Assembly: GCA_028696455.1 (NCBI GenBank)
Contig: JAQVGZ010000007.1
Coordinates: 1-59,413 of the forward strand
DNA from: Desulfotomaculaceae bacterium
GTDB taxonomy: Bacteria; Bacillota; Desulfotomaculia; Desulfotomaculales; Pelotomaculaceae
DNA length: 59,413 nucleotides
Direction: 5' to 3'
Shown: in pieces, positions 8,276-18,326 of the stretch
How the letters are laid out: each line of letters begins with the position of its first letter
Position numbering within the stretch: position 1 is the first letter of the stretch
Notes under the pieces: generated by a model
Seen by the model: only the letters and a program-made list of their open reading frames with translations
Database searches by the model: none
What the model was told of the DNA's origin: nothing
Translations under genes and position numbers: made by a program

Positions 8276-9047
8276 GCTCGTAGCCAGGATCTTGGTCCTG
8301 GTTGTGCTTATATTCATGCTGGCCGGTTGCTTAGGCAATAAAAACCAGGAAACTAATCAGATTTCCGGTCAACCTGGTGACGCAGAGCAGGCGTCGATGA
8401 ACCAGCAGGGGGCGCAGCAGGCGCCAGGGACAGGGGGAGACGCACAGGCGGCTAATCAGCAGACATCGGATCCGTTGCGGCCGGCTATACAGCAGCAGGC
8501 TCCACCCACAGGCCAGGCCGGAGCCAATGGGCCGGCGCCAGCGCCGCAACAGTCTCAAGCAGCCCCAAAGGCATCAGGAAACGATTCTGGTAAAGCTTTC
8601 GCCCCGGTAGTGCCGAAGAATTATTCCCTGAGTGTAGGCGGCTATTTTCCGCCGTTCATACTGACCGGCCTAGACGGGAAGCAGTATAGCTCGGCGAGTG
8701 TTTTTGGCGCCAATAAAGTGACCCTAATTAATTGCTGGGCTACTTTTTGCGGCCCCTGTATCCGGGAAATGCCGGATTTAGAGAGGCTGAGGCAGGATTA
8801 CCAGGACCTGGGGCTAGGCGTCATCGGCATTGTTCTGGATGCCGATAAGGCGCAGCAAGCCAAGACAATGGCAGCCCGTCTGGGCACCGGCTACCCCCAC
8901 CTGCTGGATAACGGCAGCTTCGGGCAATATATCTACGCCGTCCCCCAAACGTACCTGGTCGACAGCGAAGGAAGAATAGTGCGGGCTGTCACCGGCGCTA
9001 ACAACCTGCAATTTTTCAGTGGTTTGGTTGAACCCTACCTGAAGTAG
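8268..9047 (+). CDS. TlpA/ResA-like thioredoxin lipoprotein
   Basis: A 259-residue lipoprotein with a lipobox ending at C21, a long Gln/Ala/Pro-rich linker (about 25-115) and a TlpA-type thioredoxin domain with active site CGPC at 161-164 and the cis-Pro loop VPQTYLVD. It should sit on the outer face of the membrane and reduce or oxidise protein disulfides. The ATG lies inside the end of the 4Fe-4S gene (8-base overlap) with GAAGGAGG upstream, so translation is coupled. The long linker may let the domain reach through the wall. Confidence 0.9.
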   Translation: MHKLVARILVLVVLIFMLAGCLGNKNQETNQISGQPGDAEQASMNQQGAQQAPGTGGDAQAANQQTSDPLRPAIQQQAPPTGQAGANGPAPAPQQSQAAPKASGNDSGKAFAPVVPKNYSLSVGGYFPPFILTGLDGKQYSSASVFGANKVTLINCWATFCGPCIREMPDLERLRQDYQDLGLGVIGIVLDADKAQQAKTMAARLGTGYPHLLDNGSFGQYIYAVPQTYLVDSEGRIVRAVTGANNLQFFSGLVEPYLK

Positions 9048-9477
9048 GAAAGTGTACCTTAATATTCAAAGCAAGCCCGATTTCCCGGGCGACAGCGCTC
9101 ATTTGGGCCGGTTCCGGGGCGGTTAAATTAATCGGACTCTTGATCCCTGCGGTTTCGATAATCAACCTGGGCATTCTGGTCAAGTCCCGGATATGGACCC
9201 AGGAAAGCCACTGCTTGCCGGAGCCTAGTGGACTGCCGGCAAAGAAGTAATAAGGCATGAGCATGAGCTTTAAGGCGCCTTCATGGCCCAACACCACCCC
9301 GGGCCGGGCGTTGACGACACTGGTCGTTTCGCTTTGTGCCCGGCAGGCTTCCCTTTCCCAGGCCTGACATACCTGGGCTAGAAAGTTATCACCAGGGGCG
9401 GCAGATTCCGTTAGCTCCCCGTCTTGCCGTAGGCCATAATAGCCGGTGGCGGAGGCGTTCACCAATAAGTAATTCAT
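9016..9477 (-). pseudogene. TIGR01777/YfcH-type NAD epimerase fragment
   Basis: The - strand encodes only the middle of a sugar-epimerase-like SDR protein: NASATGYYG (normally near residue 100), GDNFLAQVCQAWE, RPGVVLG, PLGSGKQWLSWVHIRDL and NLTAPEP. The N-terminal Rossmann nucleotide-binding half is missing, and the C-terminus diverges after about 9060, where it runs antisense into tlpA. A ribosome-like AAGGAGGG precedes the ATG, but without the cofactor site a functional enzyme is unlikely. Confidence 0.75.
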
Positions 9478-9910
9478 TCGGGCTACCCTCCTTTTTAATA
9501 CTGCACATTCACCGGAATTCCCCTGGCAAATTCTTTATCGAAGTCCATCCTAGAAGCTACCCCCTCGGGCTAAACCCACCGGGTCCGTTTACCGTTATTT
9601 CGCTCCTGCATGTTATCCTGCACACCGAGTGAGCACTGCTCACTTTGCGGGCTGGAAAATTCCCTAAATATTAATTTTTTGGGTAGTTTTTTTTTGTTAC
9701 ACAGAACCTCTTTTTTTAAGTTGTGCCTGTTGCGTTAAGCGGTCGACCTTAAAATAAGCAGCTGGAAGTCAGGCTCTTTGCCTCATCTGTGCCGCGCTGC
9801 CAGCGCGTACGCCGGGCATTGACGCACCCTGCCCCATGAAAGCCATGAACGGGAGTATAATGGCCTGCTGCTTAGGACAAATTATGAAAAACAGATAGGG
9901 AGGGCAAGTT
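9478..9910. other. 433-base gene-free stretch with a 17-bp palindrome
   Basis: No convincing gene on either strand. It contains a perfect palindrome AGTGAGCA-C-TGCTCACT at 9628-9644, T-rich runs at 9667-9698 and 9710-9717, and a TATAAT at 9856-9861 upstream of ytfJ without a recognisable -35. The AGGGAGGG at 9898-9905 is the ytfJ ribosome site. Confidence 0.6.
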
Positions 9911-10363
9911 ATGCCGGAACAACACCCGTTAGAGGGATTAATGAAGTCAGCTATGCAGAGCATCAGGGAAATGGTGGATGTTAATACAGTGGTGGGCGAC
10001 CCCGTGGAAACACCTGACGGTACAGTAATCATTCCTGTTTCCCGTGTTGCCTGTGGCTTTGTAGCCGGCGGAGGAAATTTTGATGCTGGTCAAAAGGACA
10101 GTCAAAGTGTTGGGGAAGCAGCAGTGCCTGCCTTTGGTGGTGGCAGCGGTGGTGGTGTTTCAGTTAAGCCAATTGGCTTTTTAGTTGTTGGAAACGGGCA
10201 GGTACGCTTACTGCCCGTGGATGGCAATATGGTGGCTGACCGGTTAATTGATCTGGCGCCGCAGTTCTTAGCCCAATTGCAGTCGCTTTTCGGCAAGGGA
10301 GAAGGTCAAACGCCGGGCAATGTTAATCTGTCAGTACAGCCATCTCCGCAAACGTCTACATAG
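9911..10363 (+). CDS. ytfJ: Sporulation protein YtfJ/GerW family
   Basis: A 150-residue protein with the YtfJ pattern: an N-terminal helix (HPLEGLMKSAMQSIREMVD), VVGDPVETPDGTVIIPVSRV, a Gly-rich segment (FGGGSGGGVSVKPIGFLVV) and a C-terminal amphipathic helix. In Bacillus, GerW/YtfJ is a forespore protein needed for normal germination response. It is monocistronic with a strong terminator. Its presence supports an endospore former. Confidence 0.9.
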   Translation: MPEQHPLEGLMKSAMQSIREMVDVNTVVGDPVETPDGTVIIPVSRVACGFVAGGGNFDAGQKDSQSVGEAAVPAFGGGSGGGVSVKPIGFLVVGNGQVRLLPVDGNMVADRLIDLAPQFLAQLQSLFGKGEGQTPGNVNLSVQPSPQTST

Positions 10364-10381
10364 CACCAGTTTATAAAAATT

Positions 10382-10416
10382 GCATGGGTTGTTTAAACCC
10401 ATGCCCCTCTTTTTTA
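10382..10416 (+). terminator. Terminator after ytfJ
   Basis: GCATGGGTT (10382-10390) and AACCCATGC (10396-10404) form a 9-bp stem with a 5-base loop, followed by CCCTCTTTTTT. Confidence 0.9.
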
Positions 10417-10544
10417 TATAATTATTTGATTAATAGGATGCTTGATAATTTCTTAAGAAAAATAATATTTCACGAGTAAGCAGGAAGTTGTTGCCTTTAT
10501 CCCGAAAAGAAGGTGGCAAAAGAAATACTGGAGGAGAAACTTTT

Positions 10545-11648
10545 TTGGAGGACAGAATATACTGGTTGGGATGGCAGTTCCTCATGCCCGGATCGGGTAA
10601 GCGGTTATGGACACTGGTCGAATATTTTGGGTCGCCTAGAGCGGCATGGGAAGCTTCTGCAAGAGAATTAGCCCGTGCGCCTGGGATTGGCGCAGAGGGC
10701 CCGGATAACTTGGCCCAGCGCAGGGCCAATCTGGATTTAGATAATCTAGTCGTAGAATTGGAAGCATCGGGTATTTCCTTTACGTGTCACAACGAGCCTG
10801 GTTATCCTGAAAAATTACTTTCAATTTACGATCCGCCGCCAGTAATATTTGTCCGTGGCCGATTAGAAGCCAGGGATAGTTTGGCCGTGGCGATGGTGGG
10901 CTCGCGAAAGCCATCCCCTTATGGCCAACTGGTCGCCGAGAGATTAGCTAAAGATCTGGCCGCAGTTGAGGTAACTGTAATCAGTGGTATGGCCAGGGGC
11001 ATTGATACCGTAGCTCATAAAGGGGCGTTGGCAGCTAATGGCAGGACCCTGGCCGTAATGGGAAGCGGCCTGGATGTAGTCTATCCGAGGGAAAACAAAA
11101 GGTTAATGGAACAGATAATTGCCAACGGCGCAGTGATCAGTGAATTTCCTCCCGGTTCGCCTCCGGAAGCCTGGCATTTTCCCGCCCGTAACCGGATTAT
11201 CAGTGGGCTGGCGCTGGCAACGGTAGTTGTAGAGGCCGGTGAGCGAAGCGGCGCTCTGATTACGGCGGATTTTGCCCTGGAACAGGGACGCGATGTAATG
11301 GCAGTACCGGGTAATATAGTAAATCCCTTAAGTCGGGGGCCACACCGCCTGATTAAGCAAGGGGCAAAGCTGGTTGAAGACGCCGATGATATTCTCGACG
11401 AATTGGGATTGAAAAAACTCTTTAGACCCAATCAGATGGGCGATGGGGGCTCTGTAAAAATGAGCGCTGATGAGGAAGCGCTTTACCAGTTATTGGAGCT
11501 AGATCCTGTTTCACTGGATGAGTTGATCGTCAAATCCGGGCTTACGTCCCAAAAAGTTATGACTGCCTTGATGTACTTGGAGATAAAGGGATTCGTCAGG
11601 CAAATGCCGGGCAAGTCTTACACCCGTACCGGTCGAAACTTATTCTAA
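10545..11648 (+). CDS. dprA: DNA-processing protein DprA/Smf
   Basis: Loads RecA on incoming single-stranded DNA during transformation. The Rossmann-like DprA domain contains MVGSRKPSPYG, SGMARGIDTVAHKGAL, GSGLDVVYPRENK, FPARNRIISGLA and GERSGALITADFALEQGR, all family signatures. The C-terminal 60 residues form a winged-helix domain. TTG at 10545 is chosen because GGAGGAG lies 8 bases upstream; the longer frame from 10488 lacks a site. Length (367 aa) is normal. Upstream of topA, as in many Firmicutes. Confidence 0.95.
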   Translation: MEDRIYWLGWQFLMPGSGKRLWTLVEYFGSPRAAWEASARELARAPGIGAEGPDNLAQRRANLDLDNLVVELEASGISFTCHNEPGYPEKLLSIYDPPPVIFVRGRLEARDSLAVAMVGSRKPSPYGQLVAERLAKDLAAVEVTVISGMARGIDTVAHKGALAANGRTLAVMGSGLDVVYPRENKRLMEQIIANGAVISEFPPGSPPEAWHFPARNRIISGLALATVVVEAGERSGALITADFALEQGRDVMAVPGNIVNPLSRGPHRLIKQGAKLVEDADDILDELGLKKLFRPNQMGDGGSVKMSADEEALYQLLELDPVSLDELIVKSGLTSQKVMTALMYLEIKGFVRQMPGKSYTRTGRNLF

Positions 11649-11683
11649 AAAAAGCTTAAGGGATAGATATCAGGAGAATATGC

Positions 11684-11689
11684 TATAAT
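11684..11689 (+). promoter_or_regulatory. Extended -10 promoter for topA
   Basis: TGCTATAAT is a perfect extended -10 (TGnTATAAT), 40 bases before the topA start; the -35 region is poor. It follows dprA by 35 bases, so topA may have its own transcript besides read-through. Confidence 0.55.
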
Positions 11690-11729
11690 ATGTGGCAATG
11701 AAAGACGGGCAGTAAATGAGGTGTTGGTA

Positions 11730-13877
11730 TTGTCTAAAACGTTAGTAATTGTTGAATCGCCTGCAAAAGCAAAAACTATTAGTAAATTTCTCGGAAAGAA
11801 ATATGTAGTTAAAGCTTCCCTGGGACATGTCCGTGACCTGCCCAAAAGCCAGTTTGGAGTGGATATTCAGAACGGGTTTTGCCCAAAGTATATAACCATC
11901 CGCGGAAAAGGTGATACTATTAGGGAATTGAGGACGGCAGGGAAGAAAGCTGAACAGGTTTTAATTGCCTCCGACCCGGACCGGGAGGGGGAAGCCATAG
12001 CTTGGCATCTCCAGAATCTTTTGGATATATCGGATGATCAGCCTTGCCGTATTGAATTCCATGAGATAACTAAGCAGGCCATTCAAAATGCGGTAAAAAA
12101 TCCCAGGGCTATAGATACCAACCGGGTTAATGCTCAGCAGGCCCGTCGAATTCTGGACAGGTTGGTTGGTTACAACCTGAGCCCCCTGTTATGGCGAAAA
12201 ATAAAGAAGGGATTAAGCGCGGGTCGTGTGCAATCGGTGGCTGTCAGACTAATATGTGATCGTGAGGAAGAGATTCAGTCTTTCAGACCTGAAGAATATT
12301 GGACACTAACAGGTAGTTTTGTGAAAGTAGGATTCGCTCCCTTCGAGGGAAAGCTCTATAAATATAAGGGCAAAAAAATTAACATTGGCAGTGCGGAAAA
12401 AATACAGGAATTACTGGAGGGTCTAAAAGGCGCCCGTTACTCTGTAGCTAAAGTTATCCGCAGGGAAAAGAGCCGCAAGCCGGCGCCACCTTTTATTACC
12501 AGCACTCTTCAGCAGGAGGCCTCCCGGAAGTTGAATTTTACCACCAGGAAAACCATGCTAATCGTGCAGCAGCTTTATGAGGGGATTGACCTGGGCAAGG
12601 AGGGAACTACCGGACTGGTGTCTTATATCCGTACCGATTCTACCAGGGTATCTGAAACAGCCCGTGATGAAGCGAAAAAATATATTCGTGAGCGGTTAGG
12701 TGAGCAGTACGTTAGCAAGGTGCTAGCCAGGCCTTCCGGAAAGGGCAAAGTCCAAGATGCCCATGAGGCTATTCGTCCTACTTCGGTCTACCGCGAGCCG
12801 GATTCAGTTAAGGAGTATCTTACTAGTGATCAGTATAAATTATATAAGTTAATCTGGTCCCGTTTTATTGCCAGCATGATGAGTCCGGCTATTTTTGATA
12901 CCACAAGTGTTGATATCAATGCCGGGGAATATCTGTTCCGGGCCACCGGCTCGGTTATCAAATTCCCCGGCTTTATGAAAGTATATACTGAAAGCAGGGA
13001 TGATGGAGAAAAAGATGAAGAAAAACAGATCCCGGAATTAAACGAAGGGGATAGTTTAAAAGCACGCTCTCTTACTCCGAAACAGCACTTTACCCAACCA
13101 CCACCCCGTTACACAGAAGCAACCCTCGTCAAAACCTTAGAGGAAAAAGGTATCGGCAGGCCGAGTACGTATGCTCCAATTGTTGGGACCATTATTAATA
13201 GGGGTTATGTGGTAAGGGACAAGAAACAACTTTATCCCACAGAACTCGGTACGATGGTGGTTGATTTGTTAAAAAAACACTTTCAAGATATCATAGGGAT
13301 CGAATTTACCGCAGAAATGGAAGAAGAATTAGACAGTGTGGAAGAGGGGGTTCTGGACTGGGTGGAGGTCCTTAACCGGTTTTATATTCCTTTTAGTCAG
13401 ACCCTACTCAAGGCGGACGAGGAGATCGGACATATCCAGACTGCTGATGAAGTCACTGAAGAAATCTGTGAACATTGTGGCCGCAACATGGTGATCAAAA
13501 TGGGCCGCTATGGCAAATTTCTTGCCTGTCCGGGCTTTCCGGAATGCCGTAACACTAAACCCCTGCTAGAACCTACCGGTGTTAACTGCCCCCGTTGTGG
13601 GGGGGAGCTGGTTGCCCGCCGCAGTAAAAAGGGGAGAAAATTTTTTGGCTGCAGCAGTTACCCGGAATGTGATTTTGTAACTTGGGATCAGCCTTCTCAG
13701 ACCAAGTGTCCTGAGTGTGGGGGCTTAATGTTAGAAAAGAAGGCCGGGAAAAAAATCAACCTTAGCTGTATTAATGAGGAATGCAGTCAAAAAAATGTTT
13801 TAACGGAAAATAAGGCGCGCCAGAGGCGCCCAACTTCCGGGAAAAGTAATGCAACAGGGAAAACATCGTCAAAATAA
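11730..13877 (+). CDS. topA: DNA topoisomerase I
   Basis: Type IA topoisomerase that relaxes negative supercoils. The N-terminal Toprim domain has IVESPAKAKTI and ASDPDREGEAIAWH. The catalytic tyrosine lies in SYIRTDSTR (about Y299). Three C-terminal zinc ribbons have the pattern C-x2-C...C-x4/5-C, the last ending C-x4-C-SQ. TTG at 11730 is preferred because GAGGTG lies 6 bases before it; GTG at 11721 would overlap that site. The 715-residue length is normal. Confidence 0.96.
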   Translation: MSKTLVIVESPAKAKTISKFLGKKYVVKASLGHVRDLPKSQFGVDIQNGFCPKYITIRGKGDTIRELRTAGKKAEQVLIASDPDREGEAIAWHLQNLLDISDDQPCRIEFHEITKQAIQNAVKNPRAIDTNRVNAQQARRILDRLVGYNLSPLLWRKIKKGLSAGRVQSVAVRLICDREEEIQSFRPEEYWTLTGSFVKVGFAPFEGKLYKYKGKKINIGSAEKIQELLEGLKGARYSVAKVIRREKSRKPAPPFITSTLQQEASRKLNFTTRKTMLIVQQLYEGIDLGKEGTTGLVSYIRTDSTRVSETARDEAKKYIRERLGEQYVSKVLARPSGKGKVQDAHEAIRPTSVYREPDSVKEYLTSDQYKLYKLIWSRFIASMMSPAIFDTTSVDINAGEYLFRATGSVIKFPGFMKVYTESRDDGEKDEEKQIPELNEGDSLKARSLTPKQHFTQPPPRYTEATLVKTLEEKGIGRPSTYAPIVGTIINRGYVVRDKKQLYPTELGTMVVDLLKKHFQDIIGIEFTAEMEEELDSVEEGVLDWVEVLNRFYIPFSQTLLKADEEIGHIQTADEVTEEICEHCGRNMVIKMGRYGKFLACPGFPECRNTKPLLEPTGVNCPRCGGELVARRSKKGRKFFGCSSYPECDFVTWDQPSQTKCPECGGLMLEKKAGKKINLSCINEECSQKNVLTENKARQRRPTSGKSNATGKTSSK

Positions 13878-13887
13878 AGCAGTTCTT

Positions 13888-13917
13888 TTGTGTCATTCTC
13901 AACACAAGGTGTTTTTT
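13888..13917 (+). terminator. Weak terminator-like hairpin between topA and trmFO
   Basis: TTGTGT (13888-13893) and ACACAA (13902-13907) pair, followed by GGTGTTTTTT. Short stem; read-through to trmFO is likely. Confidence 0.4.
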
Positions 13918-13943
13918 AACTATTAGAATCAGGTGGAGGTTTA

Positions 13944-15260
13944 ATGGCCGAGCGGCTTGTTGTTAAAATAATCGGGGCAGGTCTGGCAGGCGCTGAGGCG
14001 GCCTGGCAATTGGTTAATCGGGGCGTGATGGTTGAGCTATATGAAATGAGGCCTAAGTGTAAATCACCTGCCCACCATACAGGCGATTTCGCGGAGTTGG
14101 TTTGCAGCAACTCTTTGCGCGCCGCGGCTTTGGAAAACGCCGTTGGCCTGTTAAAAGAGGAAATGCGCCTGTTAGACTCATTGATTATGGCCTGTGCTGA
14201 GGAAACAAGGATACCGGCCGGTGGCGCCCTGGCGGTTGATCGTAATGCTTTTGCCCGTTTAATTACTGAGAAATTAGTAACACATCCGCTGGTAAAGGTG
14301 TTTCGCCAGGAGGTTACGCGCATACCTCAGGAAGGAGTTGTGATCCTGGCCACCGGACCGCTTACTTCCGAGTCCATGGCTAAAAGTATCAGAGAATTTA
14401 CTGGAGAAAAATACTTATATTTTTACGATGCCGTTGCCCCTATTGTTACATATGAGTCCTTAAACTTAAAGAAAATATTCCGTTCTTCACGTTATGAAAA
14501 AGGTCAGCCTGACTATTTAAACTGCCCAATGGACCAGGGACAGTACGAAACTTTTTGGAATGCCCTGGTACAAGCGGATACTGCACCGCGCCATGAATTT
14601 GAGCAGGAGGCATACTTTGAAGGATGCATGCCAATAGAGGTGATGGCGGGGCGGGGTAACGAGACTCTTCTCTTCGGTCCGCTAAAACCTGTGGGTTTGA
14701 CCGATCCAACAACGGGTAGAAGACCTTATGCGGTAGTACAATTGAGACAGGACAATATTGAAGGGACTTTATACAATCTGGTAGGATTCCAGACTAATTT
14801 GAAGTGGGATGAACAGCGCCGGGTGATTAAACTTATTCCCGGCCTGGAAGAAGCGGAATTTGCCCGGTTTGGGGTCATGCACCGGAACACTTACATAAAT
14901 GCCCCTGCGTTATTAAATACTTTTTTTCAGAGTAAAAAGCGGGCAACACTTTTTTTTGCAGGCCAGGTAACTGGAGTTGAGGGGTATGTTGAATCAGCAG
15001 CTTCTGGCTTGATGGCGGGTATTAATGCTGCATTGCTGGCCGCCGGCAAAGATCCGGTCCAATTCCCGCGCGACAGTGCGCACGGATCACTGGCACACTA
15101 CATTACCACAGCTAACCCGTCATGTTTTCAGCCAATGAACATAGCCTTCGGACTACTTCCCCTGTTAGATGTTAAAATAAAGAATAAAAAAGAACGGAAA
15201 AAAGTGATTGCGCAAAGAGCGCTGACTTCGATAAGGAAGTTCAAGGAACAATTAATATAG
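13944..15260 (+). CDS. trmFO: Folate/FAD-dependent tRNA U54 methyltransferase TrmFO
   Basis: Makes ribothymidine at position 54 of tRNAs using methylenetetrahydrofolate and FADH2. The 438-residue protein has the N-terminal FAD motif [15 protein letters not shown], the family signature [11 protein letters not shown], and [21 protein letters not shown] near the C-terminal FAD site. AGGTGGAGG precedes the ATG. The topA-trmFO-xerC-hslVU-codY order is standard for Firmicutes. Confidence 0.96.
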   Translation: MAERLVVKIIGAGLAGAEAAWQLVNRGVMVELYEMRPKCKSPAHHTGDFAELVCSNSLRAAALENAVGLLKEEMRLLDSLIMACAEETRIPAGGALAVDRNAFARLITEKLVTHPLVKVFRQEVTRIPQEGVVILATGPLTSESMAKSIREFTGEKYLYFYDAVAPIVTYESLNLKKIFRSSRYEKGQPDYLNCPMDQGQYETFWNALVQADTAPRHEFEQEAYFEGCMPIEVMAGRGNETLLFGPLKPVGLTDPTTGRRPYAVVQLRQDNIEGTLYNLVGFQTNLKWDEQRRVIKLIPGLEEAEFARFGVMHRNTYINAPALLNTFFQSKKRATLFFAGQVTGVEGYVESAASGLMAGINAALLAAGKDPVQFPRDSAHGSLAHYITTANPSCFQPMNIAFGLLPLLDVKIKNKKERKKVIAQRALTSIRKFKEQLI

Positions 15261-15270
15261 AGGACTGAAC

Positions 15271-16248
15271 ATGTACAGCTATATAGATAATTTTCTAATT
15301 TATCTAAAGACAGAAAAAAATGCTTCTCCAAAGACAATTGAAAGCTACCAGAAAGACTTGTTTTTAGGGCTGGATTTTTTCTCTGGTCAATTCGCGAAAG
15401 ATGATCATGCGCTTGAGCCAGCTGACCTTGACCACCGGGTTTTCAGGCGCTACCTGGCTTTCTCGCAGGAGAAAGGACACTCCCGGGCTACTATGGCCAG
15501 GCGGCTTGCAGCATGGCGGTCATTTTATCGCTACCTGATACGTGAGGAAATAGTCACGAAAAACCCGGTGTCAAGGATTTCTAACCCCAGTCAGGAGAAG
15601 CGTTTGCCAGGATTTTTATACGAAGGAGAGGCGAAGCTCCTGGTGGAAGCGCCTGATTTGAGGAGTCCACTGGGGATACGGGACCGCGCGCTCCTTGAGA
15701 CGCTATATGCCGGAGGACTGAGGATAAATGAGCTAGTATTATTGGATCAGGGGGACCTTGACCTGAATATGGGGTATGTCCGGGTTATTGGTAAAAGAGC
15801 CCGGGAGAGATTGGTTCCCCTTGGACGGGAGGCTGTAAAAGCATTAGTTAATTATTTGAAGGAGGCTCGCCCACGGTTATTGATGAAAACTATTTCAAAC
15901 AAGCCCGGTATCACTTCAAATTTAGAAATAGGGTTTGCATCCAAACAGCCGGCTCCAGAGCTTGAACATGCAGTTTTCCTTAACCGTTGGGGAGGTAGGT
16001 TATCGGGGCGGGGTATTCGTAACATTATAAATAAATATGTGGAAAAGGTAAGTATAGGGAGAAAGATTAGCCCACATATGTTTCGCCATTCTTTCGCCAC
16101 ACATCTTTTAAACGCTGGCGCCGATCTGCGTTCTGTTCAGGAGTTGCTGGGCCATACTAGCCTTTCCAGTACGCAAATATATACACATATAACAGGTGAA
16201 AGATTAAAGCAGGCGTACCGGAAGGCACACCCGCGGGCGGAAGAATAA
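15271..16248 (+). CDS. xerC: Tyrosine recombinase XerC (CodV)
   Basis: Resolves chromosome dimers at dif with a partner Xer protein. The 325-residue protein has an N-terminal SAM-like core-binding domain (1-90) and a catalytic domain with R151, K175, H269, R272, H295 and nucleophile Y304 (IYTHIT) all present. It starts 10 bases after trmFO. Its place just before hslV/hslU/codY identifies it as the housekeeping recombinase (codV in B. subtilis), not an element integrase. Confidence 0.94.
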   Translation: MYSYIDNFLIYLKTEKNASPKTIESYQKDLFLGLDFFSGQFAKDDHALEPADLDHRVFRRYLAFSQEKGHSRATMARRLAAWRSFYRYLIREEIVTKNPVSRISNPSQEKRLPGFLYEGEAKLLVEAPDLRSPLGIRDRALLETLYAGGLRINELVLLDQGDLDLNMGYVRVIGKRARERLVPLGREAVKALVNYLKEARPRLLMKTISNKPGITSNLEIGFASKQPAPELEHAVFLNRWGGRLSGRGIRNIINKYVEKVSIGRKISPHMFRHSFATHLLNAGADLRSVQELLGHTSLSSTQIYTHITGERLKQAYRKAHPRAEE

Positions 16249-16305
16249 TTATAATAAAGCGGTGAAGCGTAAAACCTTTACGAAATTATTCCAGGAGGAG
16301 CATCT

Positions 16306-16836
16306 ATGTTTCATGCTACTACTATCGTTGCGGTAAAAAAAGATGGGGAAACCGCTATGGCCGGAGATGGCCAGGTTACTTTTGGGCAAAACACAATCAT
16401 CAAAAAGAGCGCGCGGAAAATCAGAAGGCTTTACAAGAATCAAGTTGTTGCCGGTTTTGCTGGTTCTGTGGCTGATGCCTTCACCTTATTCGAAAAATTT
16501 GAGGGAAAACTGGAGGAGTATCATGGTAACTTGCAGCGGGCTGCTGTTGAGCTGGCGAAAGAATGGCGTACTGATAAAATATTGCGTCAACTCGAAGCTA
16601 TGTTAATAGTGGCCGGCAAAGAAGACCTGCTGATTATATCCGGGAACGGTGAGATTATTGAGCCGGACGACGGTGTAGCTGCTATCGGCTCTGGTGGTCC
16701 CTATGCGCTGGCAGCGGCACGTGCTCTGAGCAAGCACACGCAAATGAGTGCGCATGATATCGTCCGTGAGTCGATGCTCATTGTTGCGGGGATCTGCGTT
16801 TATACTAATGATAATATTATAGTTGAAGGGGTATAA
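16306..16836 (+). CDS. hslV: ATP-dependent protease proteolytic subunit HslV (ClpQ/CodW)
   Basis: N-terminal threonine peptidase that forms a double hexamer capped by HslU. After a short propeptide (MFHA) the mature chain would start TTIVAVKK, giving the catalytic Thr. [11 protein letters not shown] and [14 protein letters not shown] are family motifs. 176 residues, normal length. A CAGGAGGAG site lies just upstream. It is 78 bases before hslU. Confidence 0.95.
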   Translation: MFHATTIVAVKKDGETAMAGDGQVTFGQNTIIKKSARKIRRLYKNQVVAGFAGSVADAFTLFEKFEGKLEEYHGNLQRAAVELAKEWRTDKILRQLEAMLIVAGKEDLLIISGNGEIIEPDDGVAAIGSGGPYALAAARALSKHTQMSAHDIVRESMLIVAGICVYTNDNIIVEGV

Positions 16837-16913
16837 CGTTAACAATAATTATAATATATTAATATTTTAAGTTATATCTGCACGCTGACTATTGAAATTG
16901 GAGGTTCTTAATT

Positions 16914-18308
16914 GTGGAGGAATTAACCCCGCGCCGTATTGTAGAAGAGCTTGATAAATATATTGTAGGGCAAAATAAGGCAAAAAGGGCGGTGGCAGTG
17001 GCTTTGCGAAACCGCTATCGCCGCAAAAGGCTGCCTGAGGAATTTATTGATGAAGTTATCCCAAAAAATATTTTGATGATCGGGCCGACTGGTGTTGGCA
17101 AGACTGAAATCGCTCGCCGCCTGGCCAAACTAGTCAAAGCCCCTTTTGTAAAAGTAGAAGCCACGAAATTTACTGAGGTAGGCTATGTCGGCAGAGATGT
17201 GGAGGGGATGATTCGGGACCTGGTGGAAACGGCGATCCGGATGATCAAGGAGGAGAAGTTGGCTGAAGTAGAGAACAAGGCGCAGGTGATTGCCGAGGAA
17301 AGAATAATTGAGCTGCTGGCTCCATATCCGGTGCAGGAGACATCACCACGCAACCCGCTGGAGATGATCTTTGGCGGTACAAAGCAACCGGAACAAGTTG
17401 ATCTGAGCCGTGAGCAAAAGATGAAGCGAATTGATTTTGAAAGAGAAATGCTCAAGGAAAAGCTTTTAAAAGGGCAGCTGGAGAATGAGATTGTGGAGAT
17501 TGAGGTGGAAGATAATAAGCCGCCGATGCTGGAGGTTTTTACCGGTTCGGGTATGGAGGAAATGGGGATTAATCTCCAGGATATGCTTGGGGGCTTTCTA
17601 CCTAAGAAAAAGCGCAGCCGTAAAGTGACCGTGCGAGAAGCCAGGAAAATTCTTATTCTACAAGAAGCGCAAAAACTGATTGATATGGATGAAGTTACTT
17701 CTCAAGCGATCAAGCGAGTGGAGAATGACGGGATTGTCTTTTTAGATGAGATCGATAAAATCGCTGGCCGCGAGGGGTATGGTCCTGATGTTTCCAGGGG
17801 CGGAGTGCAAAGGGATATCTTGCCTATTGTGGAGGGATCAACTGTTATGACAAAATATGGTCCAGTAAAAACTGATCATATTTTGTTTATTGCTGCCGGG
17901 GCTTTTCACATTACTAAGCCCTCTGACCTGATTCCGGAACTTCAAGGCCGCTTTCCAATCCGTGTTGAACTTGAGAGCCTGACCTGTGAGGATTTTAAGC
18001 AAATTTTGACCGAGCCGAGAAACGCGTTGATCAAGCAGTATACTGAACTACTAGCGACGGAAGGGGTCTCGGTCAAATTTTCAAATAATTCGCTTGAAGA
18101 AATAGCGAAAATAGCGTATACTGTTAATGAGCAAACTGAGAATATTGGTGCGAGGCGATTACACACGATTCTTGAGAAACTGTTAGAAGATTTATCTTTT
18201 GAAGCACCTGATATTTCTGGTAAGACCGTTGAGATAAATCACGAGCACGTTATTGAGAAATTAGAGGAAGTAGTTAACAACAAGGATTTGAGTCGTTATA
18301 TCTTGTAA
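16914..18308 (+). CDS. hslU: HslU ATPase subunit (ClpY/CodX)
   Basis: AAA+ unfoldase that feeds substrates to HslV. The 464-residue protein begins at GTG with GGAGG upstream. It has Walker A GPTGVGKT at 57-64, the HslU-specific pore/I-domain region (about 110-240), Walker [11 protein letters not shown] and the sensor region [12 protein letters not shown]. It ends with the conserved RYIL tail that inserts into HslV. Confidence 0.96.
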   Translation: MEELTPRRIVEELDKYIVGQNKAKRAVAVALRNRYRRKRLPEEFIDEVIPKNILMIGPTGVGKTEIARRLAKLVKAPFVKVEATKFTEVGYVGRDVEGMIRDLVETAIRMIKEEKLAEVENKAQVIAEERIIELLAPYPVQETSPRNPLEMIFGGTKQPEQVDLSREQKMKRIDFEREMLKEKLLKGQLENEIVEIEVEDNKPPMLEVFTGSGMEEMGINLQDMLGGFLPKKKRSRKVTVREARKILILQEAQKLIDMDEVTSQAIKRVENDGIVFLDEIDKIAGREGYGPDVSRGGVQRDILPIVEGSTVMTKYGPVKTDHILFIAAGAFHITKPSDLIPELQGRFPIRVELESLTCEDFKQILTEPRNALIKQYTELLATEGVSVKFSNNSLEEIAKIAYTVNEQTENIGARRLHTILEKLLEDLSFEAPDISGKTVEINHEHVIEKLEEVVNNKDLSRYIL

Positions 18309-18326
18309 GGGGGAAGTAACAACAGA

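Noticed and set aside
15271-16248. Tyrosine recombinase as a mobile-element integrase
   Set aside because: The neighbours trmFO, hslV, hslU and codY identify it as housekeeping XerC; no attachment repeats seen.
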